A DNA stretch of 43,140 bases from Colicola sp016286205 (GCA_016286205.1 JAEESF010000015.1:1-43140), one strand, 5' to 3'. Counted from the first letter of the stretch, positions 14,613-23,897 are shown. Notes: generated by a model from the sequence alone, not told the origin. Numbers and translations are program-made.

Positions 14613-16212
14613 ATCGCGTATATGGCTTCTGCGGTCTGCCTCATGGCTGATGTTGCTCTTCGCCATCGGCTGGACTATGCTCTATATCTTCAAGGGTTTT
14701 GGCAATCCGCAAGACCCCTGCTACTGGCTGCATAAGTATCGCACGCTGGAAACCGGTTGGTTGTCTATCGGTACGATCCTGGTAGGTGGCGCATGGGTGC
14801 GACTCTTCGGCGCGGAACTGATCGGGCTGCGTGTGCTGGCATGGCTATGCGTAGTGGTGGCTATCGGTTTACCATACTGTTGCCTGCTGTCGCGTGACGA
14901 ACGGCGAGCTAACTTGCATTGGCTGATGCTGTCCTACGCGCTGATGTGTTACGGTGCGTTCCAGGAATTCAGTCCCGGTACGTTGACAGTTCCCCTGCTA
15001 TCGTTGCTATGGGTGCTACTGGCGCTCTATCGGCGTAGGGAACAGAGTCCGGGGCTGGCTATCGCCCTTGGTGCAGTCGCTGCTCTGGCGGTGTTTGCTC
15101 GATTCCCCAATATACTGGTGGTCCCTGTGCTCTTGGCGGCTATGCTGATACGCCAGGAACGAGTGCCGTCTCTACACCAGTGGCTGGACCTTCTGTGGAT
15201 GCTGTTGGCATGCGCTCTGACGGCCGGCGTTCTCTACGGAGTAGGCTACCACTTGATCGTGCCTACCTATGTAGATCCGGCAATGAACAGCCATCATTTC
15301 GGCGCTATGTTCACCCTGCTATGGGAGAAAGGAGCGATGATGGTAGGTATGCTCTTGCTCTGGTGCGGACTGATGGGCGTCGGCTATGTGGCTTCTCGCC
15401 GCCTGCCGGAACGTTGGGGACGATGGAGAGAAATAGTGCCGGGTATAGCGGCCGGACTGATAGTGGGCTACTACATCACGTTTGTGCCGGTGATGACCCA
15501 ATGGTACAATTTTGACGTCACGTATATGGTATCGGCCTTCTGCCTGCTACTCGCCCTCTGGAGTCGTCAACCGACATTGCTATGGGGTGCAGCAGTGCTG
15601 GTAGTCGCCAGTCTGGGTACTGATACCGGTTGGCTGAAACTGTTCCCCGCTGTGCTCTGTCTGCTGCCTGTGGCTGCGGTGCAGTTCGCCCCACAATGGC
15701 GGCGCTATATATGGCCTCTGGCCTTAGGATTCGCTATCACGGTGATGGTGCGTTTCCATATGAATAGCATTGGCTCCGGCAATATGCAATATGCCGATAC
15801 TCAGTCCACGACGTCGCCGTACAAGGGCATCTATGTGCGTGCCGAAGAGTGCCAATGGATGGAGCAGGTAGTGGCCGACTACGACAGCCTATCGGCGCAA
15901 GGCCCCGTATGGGTAGTGGGACGTGAGATGCACCGCATACGTCAACTGACGGGTTGCCATGCCGCCTACTACAACGAGTTCTGGTCGAATATCTTCGATG
16001 CGGTATATACCAAGAAATATCGTGAACTGATCGAGCGTGACCATCCTATAGTCATATGCTCCTTCGCACCCGGATTCAAGACCAAACCGCAGTACAAAGA
16101 TGGTCACAGTGCGCTGGAAGATATGCTGCGTGACGAAGGGTATAGCCAGATAGATAGAACCAAATACAAGTACATCATTTACATCCCTCCTCATGACACA
16201 GAAATACAATGA
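14602..16212 (+). CDS. Large membrane protein, GT-C glycosyltransferase-like
   Basis: The 536-residue protein has about ten to twelve membrane helices followed by a soluble domain of roughly 130 residues (from about residue 400). The first external loop contains GNPQDPCYWLHKYRTLETG, an acidic loop in the position of GT-C catalytic residues, although the exact motif is not clear. The build (many helices, then a soluble tail with YNEFWSNIFDAVYTKKY) is similar to the protein at 5911-7506, so both may be lipid-linked sugar transferases. It starts within the end of the rffA-like gene and runs 20 bases into holA, so the operon is continuous. Confidence 0.68.
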   Translation: MSDKSRIWLLRSASWLMLLFAIGWTMLYIFKGFGNPQDPCYWLHKYRTLETGWLSIGTILVGGAWVRLFGAELIGLRVLAWLCVVVAIGLPYCCLLSRDERRANLHWLMLSYALMCYGAFQEFSPGTLTVPLLSLLWVLLALYRRREQSPGLAIALGAVAALAVFARFPNILVVPVLLAAMLIRQERVPSLHQWLDLLWMLLACALTAGVLYGVGYHLIVPTYVDPAMNSHHFGAMFTLLWEKGAMMVGMLLLWCGLMGVGYVASRRLPERWGRWREIVPGIAAGLIVGYYITFVPVMTQWYNFDVTYMVSAFCLLLALWSRQPTLLWGAAVLVVASLGTDTGWLKLFPAVLCLLPVAAVQFAPQWRRYIWPLALGFAITVMVRFHMNSIGSGNMQYADTQSTTSPYKGIYVRAEECQWMEQVVADYDSLSAQGPVWVVGREMHRIRQLTGCHAAYYNEFWSNIFDAVYTKKYRELIERDHPIVICSFAPGFKTKPQYKDGHSALEDMLRDEGYSQIDRTKYKYIIYIPPHDTEIQ

Positions 16213-17236
16213 CATTATGCGTTCGCTCCAGGCTGAGCAGTTGGCACCGGTCTATCTGCTCTGCGGCGAAGAACCCTACTATATCGACCGTGTCTATCAG
16301 TACATAGCCGAGCATGTGCTGGACCCTATGGCGCGTGAGTTTGACCAGCAGGTGGTCTATGGTCGTGATGTGCAGGGAGCTGACATTGCGCCTATCATCA
16401 GTGCCGCCAGAGGCTACTCGATGATGGGGGGCAAGAAGGTGATTATTGTGCGTGAGGCACAGGCTATCAAGAAATGGGACGCCCTGGCTGCCTATCTGGA
16501 GAATCTGATGCCGGAGACATTGCTGCTCATCTGCTACAATGGTAAGCCGGACAAGCGGCAAGGCATATGGAAACGGCTGGCGGACCATCCGCAGTGCGTA
16601 TGGATGCAGAGCGATAAACTACGCGACTACGAGGTAGAGAAATGGATAGCCGACTATATCGTCGAGGCTAATAATCAGCTGAAAGCGAAAGGCGATAATG
16701 TGCAGATAGATCCACGCGTGACATCCGTACTGGCCGACCATATAGGTACCGACCTGTCGGCTATCGTCGGGGCACTGCGCAAACTGATAGACGGTCGTCC
16801 GGAAGGCGTACACATGATAGATGCAGCGCTGGTGGAACGCAATATAGGTATATCCAAAGACTATAACGCACTGGAACTGCAGAAAGCACTCATCCAGGGC
16901 GATGTGGTCAAGGCGAACCGTATCACGCGCTATTTCGCCAGTGCCAAAGACCATCCTATGATTCGCGAATTGGCTCCGCTGTTCAATTTCTTCTCCAACC
17001 TGCTGATGTACCATTATCTGCCCGACAAGAGCAAGGATGTAGTGGCGCGCGAACTGGGTATCAACCCTTATTTCGTGCGTGATTATGCCGATGCAGCACG
17101 TCGTTACAATGCCGGCAAGACATTCCTCATCATAGGCTATCTGCGTGATACAGATGCCCGACTAAAAGGAATCAACAATCCTTCGGCTAAGGAAGCGGAT
17201 CTCTGGAAAGAACTGATCTACAAGATGATGCACTGA
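16193..17236 (+). CDS. holA: DNA polymerase III delta subunit
   Basis: The 347-residue clamp-loader subunit opens the beta sliding clamp. It shows the HolA pattern: an AEQLAPVYLLCGEEPYYIDR start, the RGYSMMGGKKVIIVREAQA segment, LLLICYNGKPDKRQGIWKRL, and a C-terminal helical domain containing FFSNLLMYHYL and NPYFVRDYADAARRYN. The Walker-like region is degenerate, as is normal for delta. It overlaps the glycan membrane-protein gene by 20 bases and is the last gene of the plus-strand run; its 3' end overlaps the convergent DUF4296 gene by 19 bases. Confidence 0.92.
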   Translation: MTQKYNDIMRSLQAEQLAPVYLLCGEEPYYIDRVYQYIAEHVLDPMAREFDQQVVYGRDVQGADIAPIISAARGYSMMGGKKVIIVREAQAIKKWDALAAYLENLMPETLLLICYNGKPDKRQGIWKRLADHPQCVWMQSDKLRDYEVEKWIADYIVEANNQLKAKGDNVQIDPRVTSVLADHIGTDLSAIVGALRKLIDGRPEGVHMIDAALVERNIGISKDYNALELQKALIQGDVVKANRITRYFASAKDHPMIRELAPLFNFFSNLLMYHYLPDKSKDVVARELGINPYFVRDYADAARRYNAGKTFLIIGYLRDTDARLKGINNPSAKEADLWKELIYKMMH

Positions 17237-17769
17237 TTCGGTTCCGGTTCCGGCATCGGCATCTCGTTCCAACTGTTAGGTGCACCGTGCAGCGACACCC
17301 AGATGAGGCTGTCCACTGTCTGCTCCACCGCGCGTAGATCGCGTAGCGGTGTCTGGTTGCGTTTGGCCGATTCGTCGCTATCGGTTCCACCGAGCAAATG
17401 AGCTAATTCTGCTGCGTGCTCTGCAGCGAACTCCTCTTTCTCTTTTTCCAACTCGGCTACCACCTTTGGGTAGATCTTGTCGAATATCTGCGGATGGTTG
17501 GTGTACCATACCAGCGAACTGTCGAACTGTGCTTGGGTAATCCCGTGACGCTCCAGCACCAGTGCATAGCATGCGTCCTCTTGCGCATCATGACCGTGCT
17601 GCAGACCGTTAGCCTGGAGTACGGCATCCGTCTTATGCAGATCGACCAATACACGGCGCATCTGACGCGACGAGAGTACTTCGCGCGGACGGCAGGCTGA
17701 TAAGCATACTGTTATCGTCATCAGCATGGCTGCTATCAGCCACAGACTATGTCTGCTAGGCTTGTTCAT
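17218..17769 (-). CDS. DUF4296 lipoprotein
   Basis: The 183-residue protein has a lipoprotein signal: a hydrophobic run (LWLIAAMLMTITVCLSAC) with the lipobox Cys at about residue 26. The rest matches the DUF4296 pattern, with MRRVLVDLHKTDAVLQ and FDSSLVWYTNHPQIFDKIYPKVVAEL. It is common in Bacteroidota and its function is unknown. The gene overlaps lspA, which lies upstream on the same strand, by 14 bases; lspA encodes the peptidase that would process it. The 3' end overlaps holA, which comes from the other side. Confidence 0.85.
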   Translation of the reverse strand: MNKPSRHSLWLIAAMLMTITVCLSACRPREVLSSRQMRRVLVDLHKTDAVLQANGLQHGHDAQEDACYALVLERHGITQAQFDSSLVWYTNHPQIFDKIYPKVVAELEKEKEEFAAEHAAELAHLLGGTDSDESAKRNQTPLRDLRAVEQTVDSLIWVSLHGAPNSWNEMPMPEPEPNQCIIL

Positions 17770-18337
17770 CCTTTTTGCTATCCAGGGTGCGATTGAGTTC
17801 TTTCAGATAGAAGAGAAATATAACTGCTACGGCGCAAGTGATGAACGAATCAGCCAAGTTGAATACCGGGCGGAAGAAAATCACTTCGCCTGCACTGTTG
17901 TGTATTAGCGGAAAATAGAACATATCGATCACGCGTCCGTAGAACCATCCGGCGTAGCCGAACAGTTTGCCATAGCATACGCAGTCAACCAGGTTGCCTA
18001 GCGCTCCGGCTATGATACAGGCGATGGTGGCGATAAATCCGGTGCGGGCCTGATGCTTGTAGATGAGCAGATGGACATACCATCCCAATAGGCCTACGGC
18101 TATCAGGCGGAATAGGGTGAGTGCCAACTTGGAGAACCACTCGATGCCAAACGCCATACCGTTGTTCTCTACATAGCACAACCAGAACCACGAGGTCAGT
18201 ATTCGCGATTCGCCTACCGCGAAATGCGAATGAATATATAGTTTCAGCGCTTGGTCGGCCAGTACCGCCAGCAGCACGATGCCTACTACAAGCCAAACTT
18301 GGCCTTTACTTCGGCTAATCGGTCGAGTTTCTCCCAT
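17756..18337 (-). CDS. lspA: Lipoprotein signal peptidase
   Basis: The 193-residue inner-membrane aspartyl protease removes signal peptides from prolipoproteins. Four helices are visible. Conserved blocks: ADQALKLY, the VENNGMAFG motif, AGALGNLVDC and GRVIDMFYFPLI, and FNLADSFI, which together carry the two catalytic Asp residues. The ATG at 18337 gives a 52-base overlap with metK; a GTG at 18277 would avoid overlap but would remove part of the first helix region. It precedes the DUF4296 lipoprotein. Confidence 0.93.
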   Translation of the reverse strand: MGETRPISRSKGQVWLVVGIVLLAVLADQALKLYIHSHFAVGESRILTSWFWLCYVENNGMAFGIEWFSKLALTLFRLIAVGLLGWYVHLLIYKHQARTGFIATIACIIAGALGNLVDCVCYGKLFGYAGWFYGRVIDMFYFPLIHNSAGEVIFFRPVFNLADSFITCAVAVIFLFYLKELNRTLDSKKDEQA

Positions 18338-19539
18338 GTGAATAATTCTACTTCACGACTATATTCATTGCCGTCTGCGTCAATGAATGTCTTGGTTACT
18401 ATTTCGTTGGTGCGTCCCACATGTCCGTAGCGAGCCGTCTCTTGGTACATAGGTTGCGTCAGTTTCAGGTCGCGTATGATAGCTGCCGGGCGCAGGTCAA
18501 ATAGTTGGCTGACGCGTTGAGCTATCTCTGCATCGCTCAGTGGCACTTGTGCCGTGCCGTAGGTGTTGACATATAGCGATACGGGTTCGGCTACACCGAT
18601 GGCGTAACTGACTTGCACCAGTGCCTCGTGCGCTACACCTGCAGCTACCAGGTGCTTGGCTATCCAACGTGCAGCATAGGCTGCCGAACGGTCTACCTTA
18701 GACGGGTCTTTGCCGGAGAAAGCACCGCCACCGTGAGCGCCACGACCTCCGTAGGTATCGACGATGATCTTACGACCGGTCAGACCTGTATCGCCGTGAG
18801 GACCACCTACCACGAAATTGCCGGTCGGGTTGACCAGTAGTTTGGCTTTTGGGTCCTCCAAGAAAGAGTGGAGCAGATGGCCATAACGCGAGTCACGCTT
18901 AGCTACGCGTGGCAACAAGATATCGATGATATCCTTCTTAATGTGTTCCGGTGTTACACCTTCGTCATGCTGCGTGCTCAGCACAATCGTATCGATACGT
19001 ACGGGGCGATTCTGCTCGTCGTACTCAATCGTCACTTGGCTCTTGCTGTCCGGACGCAGATAGGTCATTTGCTGACCTTCCTTGCGTATACGTGCGAGCG
19101 TATATACTAAGGTGTGTGCCAGATCTAGTGTAAGCGGCATATAGTTGTCGGTCTCGTCTGTGGCATAACCGAACATCATACCTTGGTCTCCGGCACCTTG
19201 CTCATCTTCTGTGGCACGATTGACACCGCGATTGATGTCTTGCGACTGAGCGTGCAGCGCGGTCAGTATACCGCAACTCTCGGCCTCGAATTTGTATTCC
19301 GATTTGGTGTAACCAATCTCGGCTATCGTCTTGCGGGCAATGGTTTGTACGTCCACCCAACCGTTGCATGTCACTTCGCCGGCTATAATCACCTGGCCTG
19401 TGGTGCAGAGTGTCTCGCATGCTACGTGCGCTTGTGGGTCTTGGGCCAACATATTGTCCAGGATGGCGTCAGATATTTGGTCACTGACTTTGTCAGGATG
19501 TCCCTCCGACACCGATTCGGATGTAAAAAGATAATTCAT
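18286..19539 (-). CDS. metK: S-adenosylmethionine synthase
   Basis: The 417-residue cytoplasmic enzyme makes S-adenosylmethionine from methionine and ATP. Hallmarks: LFTSESVSEGHPDKVSDQ at the start, DQGMMFGYA, FVVGGPHGDTGLTGRK and the GGGAFSGKDPSKVDRSAAY P-loop-like segment. Length and motifs are complete. An intrinsic terminator for hpf lies just upstream (19560-19593), so metK needs its own promoter or read-through; no consensus promoter was found in the 124-base gap. Confidence 0.96.
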   Translation of the reverse strand: MNYLFTSESVSEGHPDKVSDQISDAILDNMLAQDPQAHVACETLCTTGQVIIAGEVTCNGWVDVQTIARKTIAEIGYTKSEYKFEAESCGILTALHAQSQDINRGVNRATEDEQGAGDQGMMFGYATDETDNYMPLTLDLAHTLVYTLARIRKEGQQMTYLRPDSKSQVTIEYDEQNRPVRIDTIVLSTQHDEGVTPEHIKKDIIDILLPRVAKRDSRYGHLLHSFLEDPKAKLLVNPTGNFVVGGPHGDTGLTGRKIIVDTYGGRGAHGGGAFSGKDPSKVDRSAAYAARWIAKHLVAAGVAHEALVQVSYAIGVAEPVSLYVNTYGTAQVPLSDAEIAQRVSQLFDLRPAAIIRDLKLTQPMYQETARYGHVGRTNEIVTKTFIDADGNEYSREVELFTWEKLDRLAEVKAKFGL

Positions 19540-19559
19540 TCTCTATAGTTAACTGATAC

Positions 19560-19593
19560 AAAAAAGCCACAAGTGACTGTTTGCTCTTGTGGC
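19560..19593 (-). terminator. Intrinsic terminator after hpf
   Basis: On the minus strand GCCACAAG-12-CTTGTGGC forms an 8-bp stem (19566-19573 with 19586-19593), followed by six T (19560-19565). It lies after the hpf stop and before the metK start. Confidence 0.8.
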
Positions 19594-19663
19594 ACAAGTT
19601 TTAGCATTCTTTTATCGAGGTTGCAAGCAGTCAAATCCTTCCTCGTTGTATGTACGTGATACG

Positions 19664-19939
19664 TTATCCGTTTTTGCGTTTCTCCAGTTGGCCTTCCAGC
19701 GCATTGAGGCAAGCGTCAATACCTTCTTCAAAGGTGTCAGCCGTCTTCTCTGCAAAGAGGTTGCCGATACGCACTTTCACTTCTTTGTTGTTGTTGGTTT
19801 GCGGTTTGATGACCGACATACGAATCTCCACTTTGTCATCCGCGTTCAGATGGCGACCGAAACGGTTGATTTTCTTGTCAATGAAGTCTTCCAACGGCTT
19901 CGCTGTTTCAAAATTAACAGCATTGATAGTCAGTGTCAT
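19664..19939 (-). CDS. hpf: Ribosome hibernation factor, short HPF/RaiA type
   Basis: The 91-residue protein is the short form of the hibernation-promoting family that binds the 30S subunit and dampens translation in starved cells. It begins MTLTINAVNFETAKPLEDFIDKK and has INRFGRHL, VEIRMSVIKP and EVKVRIGNLFAEKTADTFEEGIDAC. The ATG at 19939 is chosen because family similarity starts there; the frame extends upstream through the promoter region and is not translated. It has its own consensus promoter and an intrinsic terminator, so it is a single-gene unit. Confidence 0.88.
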   Translation of the reverse strand: MTLTINAVNFETAKPLEDFIDKKINRFGRHLNADDKVEIRMSVIKPQTNNNKEVKVRIGNLFAEKTADTFEEGIDACLNALEGQLEKRKNG

Positions 19940-19975
19940 ATGTGTGTGATTTAAAAGGTTATTCTGAATTTGAGT

Positions 19976-20008
19976 GCAAAGATACAACAAAATTTTTACA
20001 TGTGCAAA
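19976..20008 (-). promoter_or_regulatory. Bacteroidota promoter of hpf
   Basis: On the minus strand TTTG (20005-20008), 20 bp, then TATCTTTGC (19976-19984). Transcription would start near 19970, about 30 bases before the hpf ATG. Confidence 0.87.
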
Positions 20009-20024
20009 TTTTGTCTCATTTTTT

Positions 20025-20858
20025 TTATTGCAAATGTGTTAGGTCATCCTCTATCTGTGCCTGTAGTTCTTGTAGGCTGCGGAAGGGACGTTCATCACGG
20101 ATGAAACGCTCGAACTCAATCGTCATTTGTTGACCGTACAGATCTCCCTCGAACTGAGGCAGATGAACCTCAATCGTGTGCCGCGCGTCGATGTTGCATA
20201 TACCTTGTCTAGGCGTGCTGACGCGGTAAACACCCGGTTTCGGAATGATCTTGTACGCATCGTCCGGTTGGATATTCGCCGTCGGGAAACCGATAGTACG
20301 TCCCAAGGCCTTGCCGTGCACCACGGTGCCGGTTATCCGGTACGGACGTCCCAGCAGTTCGTTGGCTATCAGTATATTGCCTCGCTCCAGAGCCAAGCGA
20401 ATCTCGGTGGAAGAGATATGCATCTCGCCGTCAGTAAATTCGTTGAGAGAGAGCACTTCTATGCCTTCTTCTGCTCCAATGCGCTGATAGTCGCGTATAT
20501 GTTGTATCCGGTCCGAACCAAAGCAATGGTCATAACCCATCAGCAGTGCTGCTACATCGTATTGGTCGCGTAGCAGACGCATAAACTCGGCAGCGGTGAG
20601 TTGCTGTATCTCTGCGAAATCGAACACCTCACAATTCAGCGACAGAGAGTAGGAGCGAATCAGCGCGATGCGCTCGTCCGGCGTAGTGAGCAGTTGGGGA
20701 ATATAATCGCTCTGCAGTACCTGACGCGGATGTTGGCGGAAGGTCACTACCAACGGCTCAAGGCCGCGTTGCTGCGCAGCCAGACGAAGTTGGTCGAACA
20801 GATACTGATGACCGCGGTGTACTCCGTCGAAAAATCCTATGGTAGCTATCCGTTTAAT
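20025..20858 (-). CDS. ribF: Bifunctional riboflavin kinase/FAD synthetase, apparent ATT start
   Basis: The enzyme phosphorylates riboflavin to FMN and adenylates FMN to FAD. The N-terminal synthetase part contains ATIGFFDGVHRGH, VVTFRQHP and HISSTEIRLAL; the C-terminal kinase part contains GTVVHGKALGRTIGFPTANIQ and the PGVYRV segment. The first in-frame ATG/GTG/TTG usable as a start (TTG, 20753) lies after the essential GFFDGVHRGH nucleotide site, so translation must begin earlier. Going upstream the frame reads ATT-AAA-CGG-ATA-GCT, then CAC, TTA, CCA and a TAA stop at 20868-20870. ATT at 20856-20858 is therefore the best start (277 residues). A heptamer tract abuts this end. A sequencing error or a replaced 5' end is also possible. 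Confidence 0.85.
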   Translation of the reverse strand: MKRIATIGFFDGVHRGHQYLFDQLRLAAQQRGLEPLVVTFRQHPRQVLQSDYIPQLLTTPDERIALIRSYSLSLNCEVFDFAEIQQLTAAEFMRLLRDQYDVAALLMGYDHCFGSDRIQHIRDYQRIGAEEGIEVLSLNEFTDGEMHISSTEIRLALERGNILIANELLGRPYRITGTVVHGKALGRTIGFPTANIQPDDAYKIIPKPGVYRVSTPRQGICNIDARHTIEVHLPQFEGDLYGQQMTIEFERFIRDERPFRSLQELQAQIEDDLTHLQ

Positions 20859-20862
20859 GTGT

Positions 20863-20926
20863 AATGGTTAGTGGTTTGTGGTTAGTGGTTAGTGGTTAGT
20901 GGTTTTAGTGGTTAGTGGTTAGGGTT
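20863..20926 (+). repeat. GGTTAGT heptamer tract before ribF
   Basis: GGTTAGT units, one read as GGTTTGT and one expanded to GGTTTTAGT, fill the gap between the outer-membrane barrel gene and ribF. Both genes are on the minus strand, so the transcript reads ACTAACC. The tract touches the barrel stop codon (20925-20927) and ends about 5 bases before the likely ribF start. Confidence 0.85.
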
Positions 20927-23885
20927 ATATGCCAGGCGGAGGACCTATAGGCGGTTCTGCACCGGGACGGGGACCACCGGGAGGAGGACCACCGGGAGGA
21001 GGACCTTTGGTTGGATCAAATCCACTCTCCATCATCTCTTGCATAAATCCTGCAGCACCTTTGGCTTTCAGGTCGCCCATCTTATTCAGTTTGAACGTGC
21101 AGGTCAACATGAAATAGGTTGGGAGCGTATTGTATTTGGCGTACGAGATCGAGTTGTCGCTCACCACTTGTACGATGTTCTTTTTCTGGTGGAGTATATC
21201 GTATACGTTCAGCGAGAGAGTGGCAATACTCCATGTTTTCTCTATCGCTGCATTCAGTATCACTTCGTCCACATCGCTTAGGTTGTATCCGTAGCGTGCG
21301 GTATAGCCGCAATCGGCACTGATAGTCCATGCCTTAGGCAGATGAAATTCGATATCGCCCGTCACACCCCAGTTGAACACATTAGAGGCGCTGTGCGTAG
21401 TCAGACTGTTGGTGGTACGGCTATAGGTGAAATTACCCCGTACGCCGACATCTACTATCGAGTGAGTGAAACGCAGACTCAGGTCTTCCGAAGCCATCAG
21501 ATTGCCCGTCAGCGACCGGTTGCCCAGTACGAACGCATTGTTAGCAATCATATCGGCAATCTCTGTAGCCGTCATGCCGCGTAGGATGTATGCCACGCGT
21601 TGGTTGTACGATAGCGTAGTGCGGGTATTCAGTTGGAACATCTTGTTGCAGAAAGGAATATTGTACATCAGGTCGCCTCCTACGCTCCAGGGTAATGTCT
21701 CGGCATTGACAGTCTGCTGATAGAGTTTGCCGGTTTCGTCGTAGATGGAGTTGTTGACCAAGGCGCGCTGCGTCATGTTGGCGCGAATACCGGTCATGAT
21801 GGATGAAAAGAGGTCCTGATTGAAATTGCTGTACATGAACCGCAAGTTGTGCGTGAACGATGGGTTTAGACCCAGGTTACCTACAGTCTCGTTCATCACG
21901 TTCGAGTTGTTACGCACCGGTTCCATCTGATTGATGCTCGGTTGCGTGGACTTGCCGTTGTAGTTGATGCGGGCAAACTGGCGTTTGCCGAATTTGTATT
22001 TGAATTTGACGCTAGGAGCTACGTTGTACGAATAGACCGTGGTGTCGCGCAGCAGAATGCCTCCGTAGTAGGTCTTCGTGAGCGTTTGTGTGGCCAAGCC
22101 ACGGATACCCACCGTCAGGTCGATTTTCTCGTTGATCCAACGGTAGTTCAAGTCGAGCTGCTCGGTGTAGTAGTGGTTGTGCAATTGATTTGAATAGGTC
22201 GAGTCGAACGCATAATCGCCACTGACGCTATCCATCGAATACTGATCTTTGTAGCTGCTTCGGTTGCGTCCGGATACTTCTGCCGCTATCTCCAGAAGAT
22301 GGTTGGTCTGATAGACCGGCTCAACGTACGATACGCGTAGCGAATAGTTGTGACCGGTGTTGCCTGAATTGGTAAACTGGTCCACACTATTGGTTCCGGT
22401 GGCCAGTGTGCGATTGTATCCGGTGCTGTTGGAGAAACTGTAATTACCGGTCAGGGTGATGGAGCGTCCAGGGCGCAGAAACTTATGGTTGTAGGTCAGT
22501 TTTGCTCCCGCATTCACTTCGCGCGCCGTGTCTATCTTCTGTTGATTACCCAGGTTGATCCGGACAGAGTCCTGGTAATACTCATAGTCCTGGTTCGAAC
22601 CGGACGAATTGGTGGAGTAGGATAGGTTAGGTTGTATCAGCACTTTGTTGAGAGTGTCTATCTGGTACTCCAACTCCAGACGCAGGTTGACATCCCATGC
22701 TCGTGACAGTTTTTGTGCGGTCTGATAGCTTTCGTAGGTCGATTCTCCTGCATACTCAGTCTTTCTTTGTTCAGACAGAGTATTGTTGTTGGAGTGGTTG
22801 AAGGCTACATCGCCACCAAAGAGCAGATCGGTCTCGTTATCTTTAGGCGTGATGCGATTATTCAGATCCAGGTTGGTATTGATACCTAGCGACTCGGACC
22901 AAGTGATACCCGAGTTGGCCGACTGACCAAAGCCGCGACGACCGCGTCCCATACGCACTTCGTTGGTATTGTTGGCTCCGCCGATGATAGTGGTCTGGCT
23001 TTCACCCAACAGGATATTGGTGAAGAGGTTGAGGTTGTAGCGAAAATCGTTCTCAAAGAAATGGCGTGTTCGGTCTAGTGCGGTAGCGCCATAGGCGGGG
23101 TTGCCATAATCAAACCATCCTCCGTTGTCGGTTACCATATCAGCACCCAGAGCACCGGTATATTTGCCAAAGACTCCGCGTTTGCGGTCTTTCTTGAGCG
23201 TCAGGTTGATGATTTTCTCGCCTTCGTCGTCATCAAAACCGGTCAGTTTGGCCATGTCGGATTTCTCGTCAATGACTTGCACCTTGTCAATCATATCGGC
23301 AGGGATATTCTTGGTGGCCGACTGCACGTCGTTGCCAAAGAATTTCTTTCCATCTACACGTATGGCCGTGATGTTCTCGCCGTTGACAGTCACGTTGCCT
23401 TCCTTGTCCACCGTGACGCCATTCATCTTCTTCAGCAGATCTTCCACCATCGCATTCTCGCTGACCTGATAGGCAGCGGTATTATATTCGATGGTATCGC
23501 CCTTGACAGTCATCTCGGCCGCATGGCCCTGTACCTGCACTTCTTTGAGGGCTTGCACATCTTCCGTCAGTCGGATAGTGGGCAGATTCAGGTCTTGTCC
23601 ATGAACGCGCAGCGACTGATGATGCTCGCGAAAACCGATATTGGAGACATACAGTTTGTACTCGCCGTCCGGTATGGCACGTAGCGTGAACTGGCCATCC
23701 ATACCCGTTTGGCCGCCTTGCACCAAGACGCTGTCCTGGCCCGAGTAGCGGAACAGGCGAATAGTGGTCATCTCCAGTATAGCGCCATCCGTAGCAGAAA
23801 CCACTTTTCCCGTGATATTCTGCTGAGCCAGTACAGGAAAACAGACTAGCGCCAAGAGAAATAATATCAGCAGTTTTTTGCCCAT
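20925..23885 (-). CDS. TonB-linked outer-membrane beta-barrel protein
   Basis: The 986-residue protein has a signal peptide (KKLLILFLLALVCFPVLAQQ), a carboxypeptidase-like regulatory domain (ITGKVVSATDGAILEMTTIRL), a plug-like domain (EDLLKKMNGVTVDKEGNVTV, FFGNDVQSATKNIPADMID) and a long barrel typical of the outer-membrane beta-barrel (OMP_b-brl_3) family. The C-terminus ends in a Pro/Gly-rich tail (PPPGGPPPGG-type repeats, last 30 residues) beyond the expected last strand. Such proteins import or export substrates across the outer membrane; the cargo is unknown. It follows the beta-helix lipoprotein by 12 bases and is probably co-transcribed with it. Confidence 0.85.
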   Translation of the reverse strand: MGKKLLILFLLALVCFPVLAQQNITGKVVSATDGAILEMTTIRLFRYSGQDSVLVQGGQTGMDGQFTLRAIPDGEYKLYVSNIGFREHHQSLRVHGQDLNLPTIRLTEDVQALKEVQVQGHAAEMTVKGDTIEYNTAAYQVSENAMVEDLLKKMNGVTVDKEGNVTVNGENITAIRVDGKKFFGNDVQSATKNIPADMIDKVQVIDEKSDMAKLTGFDDDEGEKIINLTLKKDRKRGVFGKYTGALGADMVTDNGGWFDYGNPAYGATALDRTRHFFENDFRYNLNLFTNILLGESQTTIIGGANNTNEVRMGRGRRGFGQSANSGITWSESLGINTNLDLNNRITPKDNETDLLFGGDVAFNHSNNNTLSEQRKTEYAGESTYESYQTAQKLSRAWDVNLRLELEYQIDTLNKVLIQPNLSYSTNSSGSNQDYEYYQDSVRINLGNQQKIDTAREVNAGAKLTYNHKFLRPGRSITLTGNYSFSNSTGYNRTLATGTNSVDQFTNSGNTGHNYSLRVSYVEPVYQTNHLLEIAAEVSGRNRSSYKDQYSMDSVSGDYAFDSTYSNQLHNHYYTEQLDLNYRWINEKIDLTVGIRGLATQTLTKTYYGGILLRDTTVYSYNVAPSVKFKYKFGKRQFARINYNGKSTQPSINQMEPVRNNSNVMNETVGNLGLNPSFTHNLRFMYSNFNQDLFSSIMTGIRANMTQRALVNNSIYDETGKLYQQTVNAETLPWSVGGDLMYNIPFCNKMFQLNTRTTLSYNQRVAYILRGMTATEIADMIANNAFVLGNRSLTGNLMASEDLSLRFTHSIVDVGVRGNFTYSRTTNSLTTHSASNVFNWGVTGDIEFHLPKAWTISADCGYTARYGYNLSDVDEVILNAAIEKTWSIATLSLNVYDILHQKKNIVQVVSDNSISYAKYNTLPTYFMLTCTFKLNKMGDLKAKGAAGFMQEMMESGFDPTKGPPPGGPPPGGPRPGAEPPIGPPPGI

Positions 23886-23897
23886 TCGCTTGCGAGT

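Noticed and set aside
20863..20926. Tandem tracts considered as CRISPR repeats
   Set aside because: Units are 7 bp with no spacers and no cas genes, and the same classes occur inside genes.
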